From JBKCUI01 sp052161605 (GTDB lineage Bacteria > Planctomycetota > Planctomycetia > Pirellulales > Pirellulaceae): a DNA stretch of 64,000 nucleotides. Where the stretch lies: assembly GCA_052161605.1 (NCBI GenBank), contig CP197409.1. One strand, 5' to 3'. The stretch's first letter is position 1; each line of letters starts with the position of its first letter. A model generated the notes under the pieces. That model was not told the origin of the DNA and made no database searches. It worked only from the letters and a program-made list of their open reading frames with translations. Positions 16,926 to 25,584 of this stretch are shown piece by piece. The position numbers were made by a program, and so were the translations under genes.

Positions 16926-19238
16926 CTAAGGAGCGAGATTCAAACGTGGTTTACGGGAACGAATCAATTCGCTTTCGTACGCTTCTCTAACAACCGTCTT
17001 TTGAGCAGGCGAACTGGTACCAAAGATATGCAATTCGACCGTAATCTCATCTTCGCCCGTCACTTTTAAGTAGGAAGAAAGGGCCTTGCGATCGGAATCG
17101 GTCAAATGGGTCTTGAGCCTCTTTTTAAGATTGGAAGCTTGGCCGATATACAAATAACCAGTCCTGTCTCGGAAGATGTAAACTCCTGGGCCATCAGAAA
17201 CGTCGTTAAGCTTTGTTCGAAGATCTGCTAATGCATGCATCTCGATTGTCACGTCCCAATCGGTCACTCGCTGCAAAAGCTCTGGCCTGAGGGCTCTCGA
17301 TTTGCGAAGCCTCAGCGCCGCCTTTCGCAGCAGATAGGATTCTCCTACTTTTAGGACCGACTCTTTTAGGACAGATTGAGCCATTTTATCGAACTCCTGA
17401 ACGAGTTCCGGATCGACAAGCCACTGATCGGGGGATACACCGTGAGCATCGTGCATAGAGCGACTGGCGATCTCAGCGGCCACTAAGTAATCGCTGACGT
17501 CGCTGCGTTCGCTTCGAGTTGTTTCTACATCCAGCTTCTTGGATTTACGAAGCCGCACTAATTGTTCCAGAAGCTCGCGATCTGTGATGTTCTCAAGCTC
17601 TGTGGTCCGATCAAGTCGACATGCGGCAAGAAAACTCTGTCGCAGCGTGTCTTGCAACAGAACTTCGTCAACGCTCCAACCATCATGAGTTTCGCGGAAC
17701 GATTGCTGAACAATCTGCACCAAGTCTGCGTATCTTGCTGAATATTCCATGCCAGCCGGAGCAGCGGCCAGCCTGTTGGAAGAACTTAGCAACATTAACC
17801 CAACACACATGATTAACAACATTGCCTTCACGGCTGCGGCTATTGTTTCTGCCGTGGTCCTTGCCAAGCGAATGCACTGCGGAATGCCAACTCCGTCGAA
17901 TGCGTTTCCGATGACGTGAAGATTAGGTGTTTCGTTTAGCAACTCTCGAATTCGTTTGACTCGTTCCAAATGGCCCGTCAAATACTGTGGCATGGCTTGA
18001 TCCCAGCGAACCAGCTTTTGCCAACTGGGATCGGTTGAAACTCCGAGCAGTTCTTTGACTTCACGCGTTGCGATCTCGAGTAACTCCGAATCGGATTTGA
18101 GTACCAGCTCAGGTCGCACTGCACCGCCTATGAAGACTCGAGCCAGTACAGTATCGGCTGGACATCTGCCTGGATACTTTTCGCTGGTCAAGCTAATAGC
18201 GAGCGTATTTCGATTCTCCGTTTTGGGGATCACAATGCCAAAGCACATAGCTCGAGGATCGATCTCCGATTTGCGAATAGCGAGCACTGCGACCGCCGAG
18301 GATGCGTATGGTATTCGATCGAGATGTTCCGCTGCGAGAGGGTTAGTGCTTCGAATCAGGGATGAAGCGACCCAACTCGGAGTGGTTATGCAGACCGCGT
18401 CATAAGCTGTGGCATTGATGTCTGCGTCATTGCACTGAAGCACCCACTTTTCCTTTTCGTCGCGAGTTAACGATTCTACTTTGACACCATGCCGAACGGG
18501 GGAACGCAATTGAGAAGCGATTTGCTGCATCCACCATGACATACCTTGCTTCGGTGCAAGAAACTGATCATATCTAGCACCGCTCGCTTTTCGGGCTGAA
18601 TTGTCAGATTTCGATTCGCTTTTCCTTTTTGCAATCGCCCCACGGATCAGTCCGCCGCTTTGCTGTTCCATTTCGACGAATTGAGGCATGGAGGCTCGCA
18701 TACTTAGCGTTTCCGCACGGGCGGTGAATATTCCACCGACGATTGGTTCTACTAAACGATCAAAGCATTCGCGGCCCAGGCGGCGAACAGCAAAGGACTC
18801 CACACTTTCGTCCGAAGGGTCATTACGTTTGGGCACAAAAAACTCCCCTAGGACTCGAAGCTTTCCTGAAAGCGATAAAATAGGGGATGCCAGAATCGCT
18901 CCCATCTTGGTTGGCTGCATGAGAGAGAAGCCATTGGGGATAGGATAGATCCTGCCTGATCGAACCACTTGAGCAAAGCGATACTCGGGGTTCGGGGACA
19001 CGAACTCTTCTCGCAACCCCATGTCGCGAATCAAGTTAACCCCGTCGGGGATCAGCGAAGCCAAGTTATCGGCCCCCATCTCGACCAACATGGATGACTC
19101 GTAATGCGTTTGGATCACTCCCCCTACTCGTTGCGAGGACTCCAGAACATCGATTTGAGCATCAGGTAGCAGCTTTCCCAAGTGCCACGCGCAGGACAGC
19201 CCGCTGATTCCTGCTCCAACGACTGCAATTTTTTCCAC
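16926..19238 (-). CDS. Protoporphyrinogen oxidase fused in frame to a GIY-YIG domain protein
   Basis: I chose the GTG at 19238 (VEKIAVVGAGISGLSCAW) because the FAD-binding GxGxxG motif follows directly; the ATG at 19307 would add 23 non-homologous residues. Residues 1-472 are a HemG/HemY-type protoporphyrinogen oxidase: SQRVGGVIQTHYE, YPIPNGF, and the C-terminal NLHVIGNAFDGVGIPQCI. It converts protoporphyrinogen IX to protoporphyrin IX in heme synthesis. With no stop codon the frame then enters MLLIMCVGLMLLSSSNRLAA (ATG at 17822), which looks like a signal peptide, then a helical region and a C-terminal GIY-YIG domain (GVYIFRDRTGYLYIGQ, KKRLKTHLTDSDRK, ESELIRSRKPRLNL). The second part (298 residues) looks like a once separate secreted protein. 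Either a genuine fusion, internal initiation at 17822, or a frameshift joined two genes. Confidence 0.85.
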   Translation of the reverse strand: MEKIAVVGAGISGLSCAWHLGKLLPDAQIDVLESSQRVGGVIQTHYESSMLVEMGADNLASLIPDGVNLIRDMGLREEFVSPNPEYRFAQVVRSGRIYPIPNGFSLMQPTKMGAILASPILSLSGKLRVLGEFFVPKRNDPSDESVESFAVRRLGRECFDRLVEPIVGGIFTARAETLSMRASMPQFVEMEQQSGGLIRGAIAKRKSESKSDNSARKASGARYDQFLAPKQGMSWWMQQIASQLRSPVRHGVKVESLTRDEKEKWVLQCNDADINATAYDAVCITTPSWVASSLIRSTNPLAAEHLDRIPYASSAVAVLAIRKSEIDPRAMCFGIVIPKTENRNTLAISLTSEKYPGRCPADTVLARVFIGGAVRPELVLKSDSELLEIATREVKELLGVSTDPSWQKLVRWDQAMPQYLTGHLERVKRIRELLNETPNLHVIGNAFDGVGIPQCIRLARTTAETIAAAVKAMLLIMCVGLMLLSSSNRLAAAPAGMEYSARYADLVQIVQQSFRETHDGWSVDEVLLQDTLRQSFLAACRLDRTTELENITDRELLEQLVRLRKSKKLDVETTRSERSDVSDYLVAAEIASRSMHDAHGVSPDQWLVDPELVQEFDKMAQSVLKESVLKVGESYLLRKAALRLRKSRALRPELLQRVTDWDVTIEMHALADLRTKLNDVSDGPGVYIFRDRTGYLYIGQASNLKKRLKTHLTDSDRKALSSYLKVTGEDEITVELHIFGTSSPAQKTVVREAYESELIRSRKPRLNLAP

Positions 19239-19347
19239 AAACCAGCTCTCAGCCAACGGGAAACGAACAATACAACTCGAGCAGATTCTATCAGGAATCC
19301 CCGGCAATCGTATGCCAGATCCCTTTCTTGACGAGCATCATCTGGGG

Positions 19348-19566
19348 TTAGTAGTGAGGGGGGCGGTCATCCTCAAGGCTACGAGGAGTACGATCCGATT
19401 CTTGCAGGCTCTGAAGGCTGGAATTCAGCTTCGAGAACGCCTGACGCAAGAGATCGATCTCCTTTTGCTGACTGAACACCACCAAATTCAGCTCGTCGTA
19501 AGCCTTTTGCAAGTGCGTCAGAGCGAACTCCATGTTCTCGAGACGTTTCGATTCATCGGTCGACAT
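19348..19566 (-). CDS. slyX: SlyX family protein
   Basis: A 72-residue coiled-coil protein. The pattern of a first helix (RLENMEFALTHLQKAYDELN), then VVFSQQKEIDLLRQAFSKL, and the short tail ending DRPPHY is characteristic of SlyX. The molecular function of SlyX is not established. Length is standard. It ends about 110 bp before the hemG-like fusion on the same strand and may share its transcript. Confidence 0.85.
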   Translation of the reverse strand: MSTDESKRLENMEFALTHLQKAYDELNLVVFSQQKEIDLLRQAFSKLNSSLQSLQESDRTPRSLEDDRPPHY

Positions 19567-19683
19567 AGGGAATACTGGTTTCGAGAGAGTGAGCTTTTCG
19601 GGGGCGACGCGAGACTCTCAACTTAACGAAAGGAAGCCTAGCGAGCAATTCCCGCTGCGACTGGGTTTAGACCGTTTACGCCA

Positions 19684-19715
19684 TGCCAGTCTTGAGAGCT
19701 GCCAGTCTTGAGAGC
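19684..19715. repeat. Tandem 16-bp repeat, two copies
   Basis: TGCCAGTCTTGAGAGC occurs twice head to tail in the divergent intergenic region between slyX and the chaperone operon. It could be a pair of regulator sites; nothing else supports this. Confidence 0.65.
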
Positions 19716-19854
19716 CGGATGCGTTACTCGCCGACTGGTTGAATTTGGTCGAAAGCCTGTTATCCTTAGCAGCTAGTAGCACGCGGCCGGTAGAATGAGT
19801 GGAATCACTTGACTTTTAGCTCGCTGCTGTTTTCTCGTGAATGGTTCAGGATCA

Positions 19855-19860
19855 AGGAGG
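19855..19860 (+). promoter_or_regulatory. Shine-Dalgarno site deciding the start at 19867
   Basis: AGGAGG lies six bases upstream of the ATG at 19867. The upstream ATG of the same frame (19837) has no such site, so the shorter start is preferred. Confidence 0.75.
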
Positions 19861-19866
19861 GTGTCC

Positions 19867-22569
19867 ATGGGGTCGCGCGGAAAGAATCGGTCTGGGAAGA
19901 AGAAAAATCTTCCTAAATCTGGCTCCTCTGGAATTGCTCTCGCTCCCGCCGCTAGAACCGATGAAGCACCGGAACTCGAGCTTCTTAACAACAAGCCGAC
20001 TCCTCGCCCAGGGGAGCGGATTGAGGATGTTGCTATATTTGCTTCTCTGGCGAGACAACAGCTAAGCGATGAATTGCGGGCAGAAGCCGCATCGGTTGCA
20101 GAAGCCCTCGACAAAGTTCACCGAGGAGCTTTGGAGCAGGCGTTTGCCGACGTAAAGGGCATCGCGGTTAGTAGTCCGTACGCTGACTGGAAACTTTTCA
20201 TTCGTGGTTACGTGGCATTTTGTAATCGGGACTTCGCTGCGGCTGAACGAAATTGGGAACGCCTTGATCCCGAACGCCGCGCCTGCCGAGTCGCTAAGAC
20301 TTTGCTGAATGCAATTCCCAGGAGTCAGTCTGAATCAGCTCCAGGCAGCGATGCAGCTTCCCCCGACCGGGCTCCTCGTCTCGAAACGTCAAACGCTACG
20401 CAACAAATCAGCAACACCGACGAACCGCTCTGTCGTTTTTTATCCGGCGAGGGCTTATTGGCTGCGGCACGACAAATTGCGAGTTCGCGCGACATGCAAA
20501 GTGGTGCGACTTGGTCTATGAAACAGTTCAAGACGCTAGAAGGCTTCGCGAGTACTTATCGACGTGCCTATCCTGACTTTGTCGTCCCATTCCTGCAAAA
20601 TGTTGTTCACTTGGCCTCCCGGCAACCAGAAGAAAGCAGCTTCAAGATCTTTCTGCCGCTTGCGACGGGGCCAGATTTCGACCCCCGCTGGAATCTTCTT
20701 CGTGCGGTTAGTTGTAAAGGAGATCTTAAAGGTGGGGCGGAATATTCGCAATTCCTTGATGCCTACCTCGAGGCAGACCTCGGGTCGATACGCGGACTTA
20801 CGGATGAGGCGAAATGTGTGCTGAAAAGTTTAGGATTCGCAGATCTGGCGCGTTTGCATCTGGTGCTAGGGACGAAAAAGGTGATGTCCAACGGGTTGAG
20901 CCCATTTACCTTTATAAAAGAGCTCAAGTCGGGACGATCGCACGAGCTACTAGTTAAGGCTATCCAGGCTTATCCTAAAAATCGTGAAGCTCACCTGGAC
21001 TTGATTCGTTTGTTCGAGATCGTTGAAAGCATGGAGGAGCAGCTCGGAGTAGAGTCGGACGGTAGAGGTCTATTCCAAGCCAAACTCGGTTTTGTTGAGC
21101 ACTTTCCGAATGAGATAGAAACGAAACTCTGGCTCGTCGATTGGTACTTTGATCACGACGAAATCGACGAAGCCAAGAGCTTGGTGAACACCATCGATTT
21201 TAACATGACCGACTCGCCAATCGCCAAGGTTGCGAAATGGAAACTTCTGCTAAGCGAAGCTTTCTACAGCGCAAAACGCAAGTCGAGTTTGTTAAGGGCA
21301 ACTCAGGTGTTCCAAGAAGCCGGTGAGTACTGGCCAGCGTGGGTACCACGTTACTATTTCGACTATTTTCAAACCGCGTTGGATCTACGTCTCGGGCGAA
21401 CGGAGCTCTTTGAAGAGAAGTCTCGTGAGTTAATGTTCGCCCATGGCCTCTCGGAACATACGCATAAATTGCTGCTGCTAGTTTCCTGTACGCTGATGAA
21501 TGTCCCCTCAAAGGAAACTAAGTCGGTAAGGGAGGGCTTTGCGACAGTTGATGTTGGCAAGCTTCCTTTCGATTCAAAATTGGACTTGGCCGGGGTCTTT
21601 TGGGATCTGCATCGTACAGGGATCAGCCGTAAGATTTGTGTTACACATGCCCGCAAGATCGCCAAGGAGATTCAAAGATCCTTGTACATGCAGAAATCTC
21701 TTCCTCGGGACAGACCTAGGACTGCGGCATTGGAATGGGTGTTGCTGAAAGATCCCGCTAATGGGGCGTTGCTCGGTTTCGATCGATTGGTCAAGACGAA
21801 TCTTAACGACCCACATCTCGTGTATATATTCACCCAATTTGCCGAGGAACGCCATTTTTACATCGAGGATGATGAGTTAGTAGCCATGCGAGTCACGCTC
21901 GAGGAGGCAATTCCATCCGAATCCGACCCTTTCTGGTACTACCACTATAAACAAGCACTCCAAGAGCTGACCTCAGTCATCCATGCACGGGAAAACAGAA
22001 GCCGCTTCACTGGCGGTGAAGAAGCAGAGTGGGACGAAGATTGGGAAGATGAAGAGGATGAGGATTGGGAGGACGTAGACTGGGAAGAAGACGATGATGA
22101 CGACGACAGTCCATTTGGTCACTCCAGTCATAGATCCCGCATGGACTATGGCAGCGATGACGAGGGCGATGAGCTAACGCCAGAGCAAGCGCGACTGATG
22201 GGCGTTATCCACTGGGTTACTGGGCAGATAGGCGAGGAAGCTGCCGCGGGACTCCTGGAAAAGCTTGTGTCTCTTACGAGCGTACCACCGACCCCCAAAT
22301 CTGCTAAAAGGTTTTGCGATGGTATTGTTCACTATTTGGAAGCCGAGGGACAATCCGTTGCCTTTGCAGGTGTTGTTGTCAAAAAACTTTCCGATGCTGT
22401 TCAGATTCCATTGATATACGAGTACTTTGAGGCGACCTATGGTAACCCCAACGATGACTTGCAGGGGCCCCCAACACCCGTCAACGTTGGCCCATCCCCT
22501 GAGGAGTTAGCCGAACTCCGTCGGACAAGACATAAACAACTAGCAGCCAAGAACAAGAAAAAGCGATAA
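19867..22569 (+). CDS. Large TPR-like helical protein, first gene of an Hsp70 cassette
   Basis: A 900-residue protein from the ATG at 19867. A basic start (MGSRGKNRSGKKKNLPKSGS) leads into long helical stretches with tetratricopeptide-like repeats (for example ADWKLFIRGYVAFCNRDFAA followed by ERNWERLDPERR, and NEIETKLWLVDWYFDHDEID). A strongly acidic Trp/Asp/Glu segment (EEAEWDEDWEDEEDEDW, then a run of Asp) lies at about residues 720-755, followed by a C-terminal helical domain and a Lys-rich tail. No signal peptide, so cytoplasmic. The stop is immediately followed by the ATG of the J-like gene, and a GrpE-like and an Hsp70 gene follow, so it probably serves as client adaptor or scaffold for that chaperone. 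No enzymatic motif seen. Confidence 0.75.
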   Translation: MGSRGKNRSGKKKNLPKSGSSGIALAPAARTDEAPELELLNNKPTPRPGERIEDVAIFASLARQQLSDELRAEAASVAEALDKVHRGALEQAFADVKGIAVSSPYADWKLFIRGYVAFCNRDFAAAERNWERLDPERRACRVAKTLLNAIPRSQSESAPGSDAASPDRAPRLETSNATQQISNTDEPLCRFLSGEGLLAAARQIASSRDMQSGATWSMKQFKTLEGFASTYRRAYPDFVVPFLQNVVHLASRQPEESSFKIFLPLATGPDFDPRWNLLRAVSCKGDLKGGAEYSQFLDAYLEADLGSIRGLTDEAKCVLKSLGFADLARLHLVLGTKKVMSNGLSPFTFIKELKSGRSHELLVKAIQAYPKNREAHLDLIRLFEIVESMEEQLGVESDGRGLFQAKLGFVEHFPNEIETKLWLVDWYFDHDEIDEAKSLVNTIDFNMTDSPIAKVAKWKLLLSEAFYSAKRKSSLLRATQVFQEAGEYWPAWVPRYYFDYFQTALDLRLGRTELFEEKSRELMFAHGLSEHTHKLLLLVSCTLMNVPSKETKSVREGFATVDVGKLPFDSKLDLAGVFWDLHRTGISRKICVTHARKIAKEIQRSLYMQKSLPRDRPRTAALEWVLLKDPANGALLGFDRLVKTNLNDPHLVYIFTQFAEERHFYIEDDELVAMRVTLEEAIPSESDPFWYYHYKQALQELTSVIHARENRSRFTGGEEAEWDEDWEDEEDEDWEDVDWEEDDDDDDSPFGHSSHRSRMDYGSDDEGDELTPEQARLMGVIHWVTGQIGEEAAAGLLEKLVSLTSVPPTPKSAKRFCDGIVHYLEAEGQSVAFAGVVVKKLSDAVQIPLIYEYFEATYGNPNDDLQGPPTPVNVGPSPEELAELRRTRHKQLAAKNKKKR

Positions 22570-22869
22570 ATGAAAAATCCTATCATTCAAGCTCGCGAAA
22601 CCCTCGGTGTCTCAGAAGATGCGTCCCCAGAAACGATCCGAAGCAAATATCTTGAACTGGTTCGGCAGTTTCCACCGGAATCAGCAACAGAGCGTTTTCA
22701 AGAAATCTATATGGCGAACGAACTGTTGAGCGATCCAGTAAAACAAGCCGAAGCGATTTGGAACTACTACGATAGACCTTCTGTGGAACTACAGGCGTTT
22801 TTGGAATCGAACTCTGCTCCCAGCATGCCCAGGCTTCCAAAACTTGCTCTTCTCGCGCTAGGAAACTAA
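22570..22869 (+). CDS. J-domain-like protein without HPD
   Basis: A 99-residue protein that begins directly after the stop of the TPR-like gene. Helix I (IQARETLGVSEDASPETI) and helix II (RSKYLELVRQF) of a J-domain are clear, as is helix III (SATERFQEIYMANELLSDP). At the helix II-III turn, where J-proteins carry His-Pro-Asp to stimulate Hsp70 ATPase, the sequence is FPPE. The rest is a short tail with no Gly/Phe region, zinc finger or client domain. It may act as a regulatory J-like protein, or the cognate Hsp70 may accept the altered loop. Position within the cassette strongly supports a chaperone role. Confidence 0.8.
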   Translation: MKNPIIQARETLGVSEDASPETIRSKYLELVRQFPPESATERFQEIYMANELLSDPVKQAEAIWNYYDRPSVELQAFLESNSAPSMPRLPKLALLALGN

Positions 22870-22872
22870 CGA

Positions 22873-23613
22873 GTGAGCAATCCCTTGGAATTCAACGAGA
22901 CCAACACGGAGTATTCGGAACCGCAGCGGAGCGAAGAAGCTTCTCTGACGGAAGTCTATTCGACGATTCGAAATGGAATGAAGCAGCAACTCAAGACGCT
23001 TCGTGAGATTCACAATCTGTTCGATTCGCGATCCATAGAGATATTGGAACGCGTCGGTAATATACGAGCACAAGACTTGTCGATCGGCGACCAGGAGGCT
23101 CGACAAATGGCCATCTCTATAGCTGAGATTGAGGAAAGCCTTCATAGAGCTCTCATTGCCATTCCCAATCAGATTGCCGCGCACGAACAGAGCCTCCGCG
23201 AGATCGTGGCAGAGTCGGAGAGCTTGGCGACGGCGGTGGAATCGACCCTGTCACAACCGACTGGCTGGAAGGGCTGGTTCAGCCAATCGCTTACAAAATC
23301 ACTGACCAGTCTCTGCAGTCAATCAAAATCCGCTCAACGAGATCGAATCGAAAAGGTCTTGGAATCAAATCCCATGCACAATATCGCTCGTGGACTTGAG
23401 CTTCTTCTAGAACGAGTTCGCCGACTTGCCAGTGAGCATGGAATCGAGCGAGTTGACGTTCTTCGCACTCCGTTCGACCCGGATCGTATGAGAGCTACGG
23501 ATGCTGTATCCTCGGCTGATATTCCAAGCGGCCATGTGGTCGAGCAAATTAGGCCCTTGTATTTATGGAAGAATCAAGTGCTCAGCATCGCCGAAGTTCG
23601 CATCGCCCGATAA
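22873..23613 (+). CDS. GrpE-like nucleotide exchange factor
   Basis: GTG start three bases after the J-like stop; 246 residues. The N-terminal 120 residues are a long coiled coil with acidic character, and the C-terminal part ends in a GrpE-type β-domain: FDPDRMRATDAVSSADIPSG, HVVEQIRPLYLWKNQVLSIA, EVRIAR. GrpE releases ADP from Hsp70. A region around residues 120-160 (QPTGWKGWFSQSLTKSLTSL) is unusual for GrpE. Similarity to housekeeping GrpE is moderate, which fits a partner specialised for the adjacent Hsp70. It is separated from the Hsp70 gene by about 55 bp. Confidence 0.8.
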   Translation: MSNPLEFNETNTEYSEPQRSEEASLTEVYSTIRNGMKQQLKTLREIHNLFDSRSIEILERVGNIRAQDLSIGDQEARQMAISIAEIEESLHRALIAIPNQIAAHEQSLREIVAESESLATAVESTLSQPTGWKGWFSQSLTKSLTSLCSQSKSAQRDRIEKVLESNPMHNIARGLELLLERVRRLASEHGIERVDVLRTPFDPDRMRATDAVSSADIPSGHVVEQIRPLYLWKNQVLSIAEVRIAR

Positions 23614-23669
23614 ACAACCACGCTATCATTATACATCCTTAATCATCTTTGCAGTTAACACCTTTTGCC

Positions 23670-25508
23670 ATGAGTAATAGCGAATCACCCATCGTCGGAA
23701 TTGACTTAGGAACCACAAATAGCTTGGTTGCGGTATATCGCGACGGCCGTGTTCAAATTCTCGAGGAGAATGGCGAAGCCTTGCTGCCATCGGTTGTTGG
23801 CTTGACCGTGGACAATAAGCTGATCGTAGGCAAGACAGCTCGCAACCAATTAGCTGCCTTTCCTGACAAGACGATTGCGTCGATTAAGCGTAGAATGGGG
23901 CAAGCGGTCCAGGTCCAGCTAGGGGACCAATCCATGACCCCGCAGGAGATAAGTGCCATTATTCTGCGGCGACTCAAACAACGAGCGGAATCAGCCCTCG
24001 GGATGGAAGTCTCACGGGCGGTGATTACCGTACCCGCCTTCTTCGATGAAAACCAACGGCAAGCCACCCGCGAGGCTGGTGCGCTCGCCGGTTTGACTGT
24101 TGAACGGATCATCAACGAGCCGACCGCAGCGAGCTTAGTTTACCAATCCTCCACCCCAGACCGACGACATCTTATGGTCTACGATCTCGGGGGTGGAACC
24201 TTTGACGTTTCCGTTGTCCGCGTCGAGGCTGGCATCGTAGAGGTACTTAGTAGCAAGGGGGATACGCAACTCGGAGGGGACGACTTTGATGAACTACTCA
24301 CAAAACACGTTGCCAAGAAATTTTTGAATGATCACGGGATCGATCTCTTTGCAGAAGGTGGCACGCGATGGCGATTAAATCGCGCCTGTGAAGATGCCAA
24401 GTGTCGGCTATCATTCGAGAGCGAGGTGCGAATTAGCGAAGAGTACATCACGCAAAAAGATGGCCAGCCACTACACTTGGACATCACCATAGATCGGCAA
24501 GAGTACGAACAACTCATTTTTCCTTTGTTGGAACGAACGATCGATTGCGTAGGAACTGCGCTGCGCGATTCGGGTGTCCTTCAAACGCAACTGGATGACA
24601 TCGTTCTAGTCGGCGGTAGCACTCGCACTCCTTTGGTCCAGCGGTTGTTGCGAGAGCGATTGCACCGAGAGCCAAAATGGTCCGTGAATCCCGATCTCGC
24701 CGTTGCACTGGGTGCTGCCATGCAAGGTGCAATGCTCCAGGGGGCCAACGTTGGTCCCGTTCTGGTCGACGTCACAACGCACACGCTGGGCATTGCAGCT
24801 GTCGATATGCGAAATGGGTACCCGGAGCTCAACTTTTCACCAATCCTAAGACGGAACACGCCCCTGCCAGCTCGGTATGAAGAGGTGTATTACAAGACAA
24901 GTAGCCATCAGCAGAAGATTGAGGTCGAGGTATACCAAGGGGAGAGTGAGGTCCTTTCGGAGAACCGCAGGATTGGTAGCTTCTTTCTCGAGGATCTAAA
25001 TACAAGCGATATACAAAGCAGAGAAATTTTGGTTCGCTTTCAGTTGACGCTCGATGGCGTACTGCAAGTGACCGCGACAGAGAAGGGATCGAAGAAGTCG
25101 AAATCGCTAACCATTGACAATGCACTGACACGGTTGGCACAGACGAGCGAGCCCGGTCGTTCCGAAGCAGGATTTCTGGAACCCCTTTCCTTTGACGAGT
25201 CCGACTTTGGTGAGGTGCTCGGCTCGACCGAAGAGGGGGGCTTTGTCGATGGGTTTGTGGCCGACGACGAGTTAGAGTTTGAACAGATCGACGATTCGCG
25301 TCGCGTCGATCCAGCCGCCCCCGGGGCCAAGCGATCGAAGCTTTTAGATCAGGCTAGATCACTGCTTACCAAACTGGATGAGGAGTCAGCGAAAGATCTG
25401 AGCAACCTCATGGAAAAGATGCAGATCGCACAAGAAGCCAACGACACGACAGCCCTAGAACGACTGGAGTTCGAACTCGATGACTTGATCTTTTATCTCA
25501 ACGATTAA
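23670..25508 (+). CDS. Hsp70 family protein (alternative DnaK)
   Basis: The ATG at 23670 (MSNSESPIVGIDLGTTNSLV) is the natural start; 612 residues. The ATPase domain has all the hallmarks: IDLGTTNS, VITVPAFFDENQRQATREAG, INEPTAASLVY, YDLGGGTFDVSVV and VGGSTRTPLVQ. The substrate-binding domain (VDVTTHTLGIAAVD, KTSSHQQKIEVEVYQGE) is present, but the lid is short and acidic and ends LEFELDDLIFYLND rather than in the tail of housekeeping DnaK. It closes a four-gene cassette (TPR-like, J-like, GrpE-like, Hsp70), so I infer a dedicated chaperone rather than the main cellular DnaK. Confidence 0.92.
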   Translation: MSNSESPIVGIDLGTTNSLVAVYRDGRVQILEENGEALLPSVVGLTVDNKLIVGKTARNQLAAFPDKTIASIKRRMGQAVQVQLGDQSMTPQEISAIILRRLKQRAESALGMEVSRAVITVPAFFDENQRQATREAGALAGLTVERIINEPTAASLVYQSSTPDRRHLMVYDLGGGTFDVSVVRVEAGIVEVLSSKGDTQLGGDDFDELLTKHVAKKFLNDHGIDLFAEGGTRWRLNRACEDAKCRLSFESEVRISEEYITQKDGQPLHLDITIDRQEYEQLIFPLLERTIDCVGTALRDSGVLQTQLDDIVLVGGSTRTPLVQRLLRERLHREPKWSVNPDLAVALGAAMQGAMLQGANVGPVLVDVTTHTLGIAAVDMRNGYPELNFSPILRRNTPLPARYEEVYYKTSSHQQKIEVEVYQGESEVLSENRRIGSFFLEDLNTSDIQSREILVRFQLTLDGVLQVTATEKGSKKSKSLTIDNALTRLAQTSEPGRSEAGFLEPLSFDESDFGEVLGSTEEGGFVDGFVADDELEFEQIDDSRRVDPAAPGAKRSKLLDQARSLLTKLDEESAKDLSNLMEKMQIAQEANDTTALERLEFELDDLIFYLND

Positions 25509-25523
25509 CGTCTGATCTCGGAA

Positions 25524-25554
25524 GGATCGCAGCCAATAGCTGGCTGCTTGATCC
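25524..25554. terminator. Bidirectional terminator-like hairpin
   Basis: GGATC-GCAGCCA (25524-25535) pairs with TGGCTGC...GATCC (25541-25554), with a TT bulge and a five-base loop. It lies between the convergent ends of the Hsp70 gene and the MFS gene, where a shared terminator is expected, although a T-tract is lacking. Confidence 0.6.
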
Positions 25555-25584
25555 CTCGAACACCAGCGGTGACTCGAATGAGCG

